A DNA stretch of 8,397 bases from an uncultured Actinomycetes bacterium (lineage in GTDB: Bacteria > Actinomycetota > Acidimicrobiia > IMCC26256 > PALSA-555). The stretch is from positions 1 to 8,397 of the forward strand of contig CALEYV010000141.1 in assembly GCA_937927875.1 (NCBI GenBank). Direction: 5' to 3'. The notes beneath the pieces are model-generated. The model ran no database searches and had not been told where the DNA came from. It was given only the letters and a program-made list of their open reading frames with translations. Of this stretch, positions 5,202 to 8,397 are shown piece by piece. Position 1 is the stretch's first letter. Each line of letters opens with the position of its first letter. Position numbers and translations under genes: made by a program.

Positions 5202-6731
5202 GTGCGAGTGCCGCTCACGGTTCGAGACTTCCTCGATCGAGCCACGCTGGTGTACGGGGACCGGTGCGGCATCGTCGACGAGCCCGACCAGCCGGCCCAG
5301 CCGTTGGGTCCGCTCACCTACCGCGACGTCGGCAAGCTGGCGGCCGCGCAGGCGGCCGCGCTCGACGCGCTCGGCGTCGGCTTCGGCGAGCGAGTCGCGA
5401 TCGTGTCGCCGAACGCGGCCCGGCTGCTGGTGGCGCTGTTCGGCGTGAGCGGGTGGGGCCGGATCTTGGTGCCGGTCAACTTCCGGCTCAACGCCGAAGA
5501 GATCGCGTACATCGTCGAGCACTCGGGGGCCACCGCCCTGCTCGTCGACCCGGAGCTCGACGAGCACCTGCAGGGCGTCGACGCCCAGCACCGGTTCGTG
5601 CTGGGAGCCGACAGCGACGAGGTCCTCTACCGGAGGGACGCGGAGCCACGCCCGTGGGAGCCCGACGAGGACGCGACGGCCACCATCAACTACACGAGCG
5701 GCACGACGGCCCGGCCGAAGGGCGTGCAGCTCACGCACCGCAACGTGTGGCTGAATGCGGCCGTGTTCGGCTGGCAGCTCGGCGTCAACGACCGGGACGT
5801 GTATCTCCACACCCTGCCGATGTTCCACTGCAACGGCTGGGGCATGCCGTACGCGGTGACGGGCATGGGCGGCCGGCACATCGTGCTCCGGAAGGTGGAC
5901 GGCGCCGAGATCCTCCGCCGCATCGACGAGCACGGCGTCACCGCACTCAACGGCGCGCCGACGGTCATCAACATGGTCCTCGACGCCGCCCGCGACTGGC
6001 CGGGCGACATCCCGGGCCGGGGCCGGGTCCGGGTCACGGTCGCCGGGGCGCCGCCGCCAACCCAGACGATCGAGCGGATCGAGACCGAGCTGGGCTGGGA
6101 GTTCGTCCAGATCTACGGCCTGACCGAGACCGCGCCGCTGCTGACGATGAACCGGGCCCGGGCCGAGCTCGACGACCTGGGGCCCTCGGAGCGGGCAGCG
6201 CGGCTCTCCCGGGCCGGCGCGCCCACGCTCGGCGTCCGGGTGTGCGTCGACGACGAGGGCGAGGTGCTCGCCCGCGGCAACGTGATCATGGACGGCTACT
6301 GGGCCCAGCCCGAGGAGACGGCGCGGGCCCTCGACGGCGGCTGGTTCCACACCGGTGACGGCGGGACGATCGACGACGAGAACTACGTCGTCATCTCGGA
6401 CCGCAAGAAGGACGTCATCATCAGCGGCGGGGAGAACGTGTCGTCGATCGAGGTCGAGGACTGCCTGTTCTCGCACGCGGCGGTGGCGGAGGTCGCGGTC
6501 ATCGGCGTCCCCGACGAGCGGTGGGGCGAGACGGTGAAGGCGCTGGTCGTGCTCGCCGACGGCGCCACCGTCACCGAGGGGGAGCTCATCGATCACTGCC
6601 GGGTCCACCTCGCGCACTACAAGTGCCCGACCTCGGTCGAGTTCCGCGACGAGCTGGCCCGGACCGCGACCGGGAAGCTGCAGAAGTTCAAGCTGCGGGC
6701 CCCGTACTGGACCGAGCAGGCGGTGCGCTGA
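5202..6731 (+). CDS. Acyl-CoA synthetase / AMP-binding (ANL superfamily) ligase, FadD-like
   Basis: A 509-residue adenylate-forming enzyme that activates a carboxylic acid, probably a fatty or aromatic/alicyclic acid, to its acyl-CoA with ATP. The family motifs appear in order: the P-loop YTSGTTARPKG at 164-174; MFHCNGWG at 207-214, typical of the fatty-acid and plant AAE-like subgroup; VAGAPP at 280-285; IYGLTET at 304-310; TGD at 384-386; DRKKDVIISGGENV at 400-413; and the C-terminal catalytic lysine K492 in ATGKLQK. The usual proline just before that motif (LPRTATGK) is an alanine here (A486), a mild variation. No membrane segment is seen. The GTG start at 5202 follows a GGGGG run; the frame stays open far upstream to 4665 but that part overlaps the beta-helix gene and has no ligase homology. 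It is the first gene of a two-gene operon and its stop overlaps the reductase ATG (TGATG). The exact acyl substrate is not determinable. Confidence 0.94.
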   Translation: MRVPLTVRDFLDRATLVYGDRCGIVDEPDQPAQPLGPLTYRDVGKLAAAQAAALDALGVGFGERVAIVSPNAARLLVALFGVSGWGRILVPVNFRLNAEEIAYIVEHSGATALLVDPELDEHLQGVDAQHRFVLGADSDEVLYRRDAEPRPWEPDEDATATINYTSGTTARPKGVQLTHRNVWLNAAVFGWQLGVNDRDVYLHTLPMFHCNGWGMPYAVTGMGGRHIVLRKVDGAEILRRIDEHGVTALNGAPTVINMVLDAARDWPGDIPGRGRVRVTVAGAPPPTQTIERIETELGWEFVQIYGLTETAPLLTMNRARAELDDLGPSERAARLSRAGAPTLGVRVCVDDEGEVLARGNVIMDGYWAQPEETARALDGGWFHTGDGGTIDDENYVVISDRKKDVIISGGENVSSIEVEDCLFSHAAVAEVAVIGVPDERWGETVKALVVLADGATVTEGELIDHCRVHLAHYKCPTSVEFRDELARTATGKLQKFKLRAPYWTEQAVR

Positions 6732-7765
6732 TGGACCGGCGCGTCCTCGGTCGCAGCGGGGTCCAGGTCAGCGACTACTGCCTCGGCGCCATGATGTTCG
6801 GCGCCTGGGGCAACCGCGACCACGACGACTGCGTCCGCATCATCCACCGGGCCCTCGACGAGGGCATCAACTTCATCGACACCGCCGACGTGTACTCGGC
6901 GGGGGAGTCGGAGGAGATCGTCGGCCGCGCCATCAAGGGGCGGCGGGACGACGTCGTGCTGGCCACGAAGTTCTTCGCCCCGATGGGCAGCGACCCGAAC
7001 CAGCGCGGCGGTTCCCGCCGCTGGATCCTCCAGGAGGTCGAGCGGAGCCTCGAGCGGCTCGACACCGACCACCTCGACCTGTACCAGATCCACCGACCCG
7101 ACGACGAGGCCGACATCGACGAGACGCTCGGTGCGCTGAGCGACCTCGTGCACCAGGGCAAGATCCGGTACCTCGGGCACTCGACGTTCCCCGCCGAGTA
7201 CATCGTCGAGGCGCAGTGGGCCGCCGAGCGGCGGGGGCGGGAGCGGTTCGTCTGCGAGCAGCCGCCGTACTCGATCCTGCGGCGCAGCATCGAGCGGGGC
7301 GTGCTGCCCACCTGCGCCCGGTACCGGATCGGCGTCATCCCGTGGAGCCCCCTGGCCGGCGGGCTGCTCACCGGCCGCTATCGGAAGGGCGAGCCGCCGC
7401 CCGAGGGGTCACGGCTCGCCCGCGGGTTCGGCGCCAACCGGGTCGAGGACGAGCGCCAGCGGGCCGCGCACGAGGAGCGCATGGACGCCGTCGAGGCGCT
7501 GCGCGGCGTCGCGGACGGGGCCGGCGTGTCGCTCACCCACCTCGCCCACGCGTTCGTGCTCGAGCACCCGGCGGTCACCTCGGCGATCATCGGCCCCCGC
7601 ACGATGGAGCAGCTCGACGACGTGCTCGCCGGCCACGACGTCCGGCTCGACGAGTCGACCCTCGACGCCATCGACGAGATCGTGCCGCCCGGCGCCGACA
7701 TCGGCGCCGGCGACCCGTGGCGACCGCCGGGGCTGTCGCGCGCCAACCGGCGCCGGCCCCGCTGA
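6731..7765 (+). CDS. Aldo/keto reductase
   Basis: A 344-residue AKR-fold (beta/alpha)8 barrel oxidoreductase that reduces aldehydes or ketones with NADPH. The catalytic tetrad is complete: D50, Y55 (in FIDTADVYSAG), K80 (LATKFF) and H121 (LYQIHRPD). SPLAGGLLTGRY at 206-217 and GPRTMEQL at 288-295 match the cofactor-binding segments of the Kv-beta/AKR7-like branch; R290 and T291 are placed to contact the NADPH 2'-phosphate. The length is normal for that branch and no export signal is seen. The ATG at 6731 overlaps the acyl-CoA synthetase stop, so the two are very likely co-transcribed and translationally coupled, suggesting a shared pathway. The open frame extends upstream to 6521 inside the ligase gene and was not used. 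It ends 6 nt from the convergent SDR gene. Confidence 0.95.
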   Translation: MDRRVLGRSGVQVSDYCLGAMMFGAWGNRDHDDCVRIIHRALDEGINFIDTADVYSAGESEEIVGRAIKGRRDDVVLATKFFAPMGSDPNQRGGSRRWILQEVERSLERLDTDHLDLYQIHRPDDEADIDETLGALSDLVHQGKIRYLGHSTFPAEYIVEAQWAAERRGRERFVCEQPPYSILRRSIERGVLPTCARYRIGVIPWSPLAGGLLTGRYRKGEPPPEGSRLARGFGANRVEDERQRAAHEERMDAVEALRGVADGAGVSLTHLAHAFVLEHPAVTSAIIGPRTMEQLDDVLAGHDVRLDESTLDAIDEIVPPGADIGAGDPWRPPGLSRANRRRPR

Positions 7766-7775
7766 CCGGCGTCAG
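7762..7775. terminator. Small symmetric hairpin spanning both convergent stop codons
   Basis: CTGAC at 7762-7766 and GTCAG at 7771-7775 form a 5-bp inverted repeat with a 4-nt loop (CGGC). The left arm contains the reductase stop (7763-7765) and the right arm the SDR stop (7772-7774). There is no U-tract on either side, so a bidirectional terminator is only a weak possibility. Confidence 0.25.
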
Positions 7776-8397
7776 TCGGACGGCAACGTCGCGAAGTCGA
7801 CCTGCCCGGTCGTCATGGCGGCCGTGAACCCGGCGTCGACCAGCAGGTTGTGCCCGCTCACGTAGCTCGCCTCGTCGCTGTTCAGGAACAGCAGCGGCGG
7901 CCCCATCTCCTCCGGTCGCCCGAGGCGGCCGTTGGCCTGGCTGGCCGTCCAGTCGATCGTCGCCGAGGACAGCGCGGCCCGGAAGTCGACCATCATCGGC
8001 GAGTCGACCGGGCCGGGGCTGATGCAGTTGACCCGGATCCCCTGAGTTCGCCCGAGGCGAGGCGCGGCGGCGAACGTGTAGACGATCACGCACTCCTTGG
8101 CGAAGAAGTACGGGTCGCCGTGGTCGGCCAGGTGCTCGGCGGCCCACGCCTGCCCGGCCGCGAAGTCGGGGAGCGCGAGCACCTCGGTGATGACCGGGAG
8201 GTGCTCGGACCAGCCCATGCCGGCCAGCGAGGCCACGCTCGCGATCGCGCCGCCCTCCGGCATCATCGTGGCCGCCCGCTCGGTGAGGTGACGCAGGCCG
8301 AGGAAGTTCACGGCGAACACCCGCTCCGGCGGATGGGTCTGCGGCACCCCGGCCACGTTGAAGAGCTTGTGGATGGGCGCCCCGATCGAGGCCAGCG
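7772..8397 (-). CDS. SDR-family oxidoreductase, 3-alpha-HSD/carbonyl-reductase-like, N-terminus outside window
   Basis: The C-terminal 207 residues of a short-chain dehydrogenase; the frame is open through the right edge (residue 1 = Leu at 8395-8393), so the glycine-rich cofactor loop is missing. Visible are NVAG at 13-16, N30 (in AVNFLG), a serine in ASVASLAG (S53 or S56), Y96 and K100 (YFFAK) and PG at 127-128. About 40 residues separate the serine from the tyrosine, against about 13 in ordinary classical SDRs. That long spacing, and the ending GFTAAMTTGQVDF, resemble the Comamonas testosteroni 3-alpha-hydroxysteroid dehydrogenase/carbonyl reductase. The residue before K100 is alanine where serine is common (YxxSK). 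The GTG at 8354-8356 lies inside the conserved NVAG motif and is not the start. It converges on the aldo/keto reductase with a 6-nt gap. A steroid substrate is not shown; a ketone or alcohol oxidoreductase is the safe call. Confidence 0.9.
   Translation of the reverse strand, partial: LASIGAPIHKLFNVAGVPQTHPPERVFAVNFLGLRHLTERAATMMPEGGAIASVASLAGMGWSEHLPVITEVLALPDFAAGQAWAAEHLADHGDPYFFAKECVIVYTFAAAPRLGRTQGIRVNCISPGPVDSPMMVDFRAALSSATIDWTASQANGRLGRPEEMGPPLLFLNSDEASYVSGHNLLVDAGFTAAMTTGQVDFATLPSD

Noticed and set aside
5063..5317. 85-residue N-terminal extension of the beta-helix protein
   Set aside because: It would bury the signal peptide, overlap the divergent ligase start, and ignore the good Shine-Dalgarno before 5062.
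4421..6358. 645-residue plus-strand open frame across the beta-helix gene and the ligase
   Set aside because: It crosses two genes on opposite strands and the divergent control region; its translation is Arg/Gly/Ala-rich and featureless.
5115..6617. 500-residue antisense open frame opposite the acyl-CoA synthetase
   Set aside because: It is the reverse shadow of the ligase, with no recognisable domain and a composition dominated by V, D, R, H and A.
42..8397. Mobile elements, CRISPR arrays, tRNA or rRNA genes, toxin-antitoxin or defence systems
   Set aside because: No transposase, integrase, regularly spaced repeats, cloverleaf or rRNA-like sequence was seen; nearly all bases belong to metabolic genes, so no new system is claimed.

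Overview
This window is about 8.4 kb of very GC-rich bacterial DNA. The codons are strongly biased to G or C at third positions, and long antisense shadow ORFs run nearly everywhere. The gene content (microsomal-type epoxide hydrolases, several SDR oxidoreductases, a fatty-acyl-CoA-ligase-like enzyme, an aldo/keto reductase, and a secreted parallel beta-helix protein with a GQCDPC motif) fits a high-GC actinobacterium, possibly an uncultured Acidimicrobiia or mycobacterium-like lineage. The sequence alone does not fix the taxonomy. The first 41 bases are not genomic: they are an Illumina Nextera adapter with part of its i7 index, so the left edge is an untrimmed contig end.

Layout. (1) 42-2949, plus strand: a tight three-gene operon made of a 5'-truncated epoxide hydrolase, a classical SDR dehydrogenase and a second, paralogous epoxide hydrolase. 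Both junctions are TGATG stop/start overlaps. (2) 2963-3694, minus strand: a class I SAM-dependent methyltransferase, convergent with the operon. (3) 3746-5062, minus strand: a secreted right-handed parallel beta-helix protein with a clear signal peptide. (4) 5063-5201: a 139-bp divergent control region. (5) 5202-7765, plus strand: an acyl-CoA synthetase overlapped (TGATG) by an aldo/keto reductase. (6) 7772-8397, minus strand: the C-terminal part of a second SDR that resembles 3-alpha-hydroxysteroid dehydrogenase/carbonyl reductase. It is convergent with the reductase and runs off the right edge.

How the genes may work together (inference). Epoxide hydrolases convert epoxides to vicinal diols. 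SDR and AKR enzymes interconvert alcohols with ketones or aldehydes. The CoA ligase activates a carboxylic acid. Together they suggest breakdown or modification of a lipophilic substrate such as a terpenoid, steroid-like compound, hydrocarbon or unsaturated fatty acid, but the sequence does not name the substrate. All complete enzymes keep their expected catalytic residues. No mobile element, CRISPR array, tRNA, rRNA or phage gene was seen. I found no convincing new biological system; the notable points are the EH-SDR-EH cassette, the extra segment in the second SDR, the secreted beta-helix protein and the adapter artefact.
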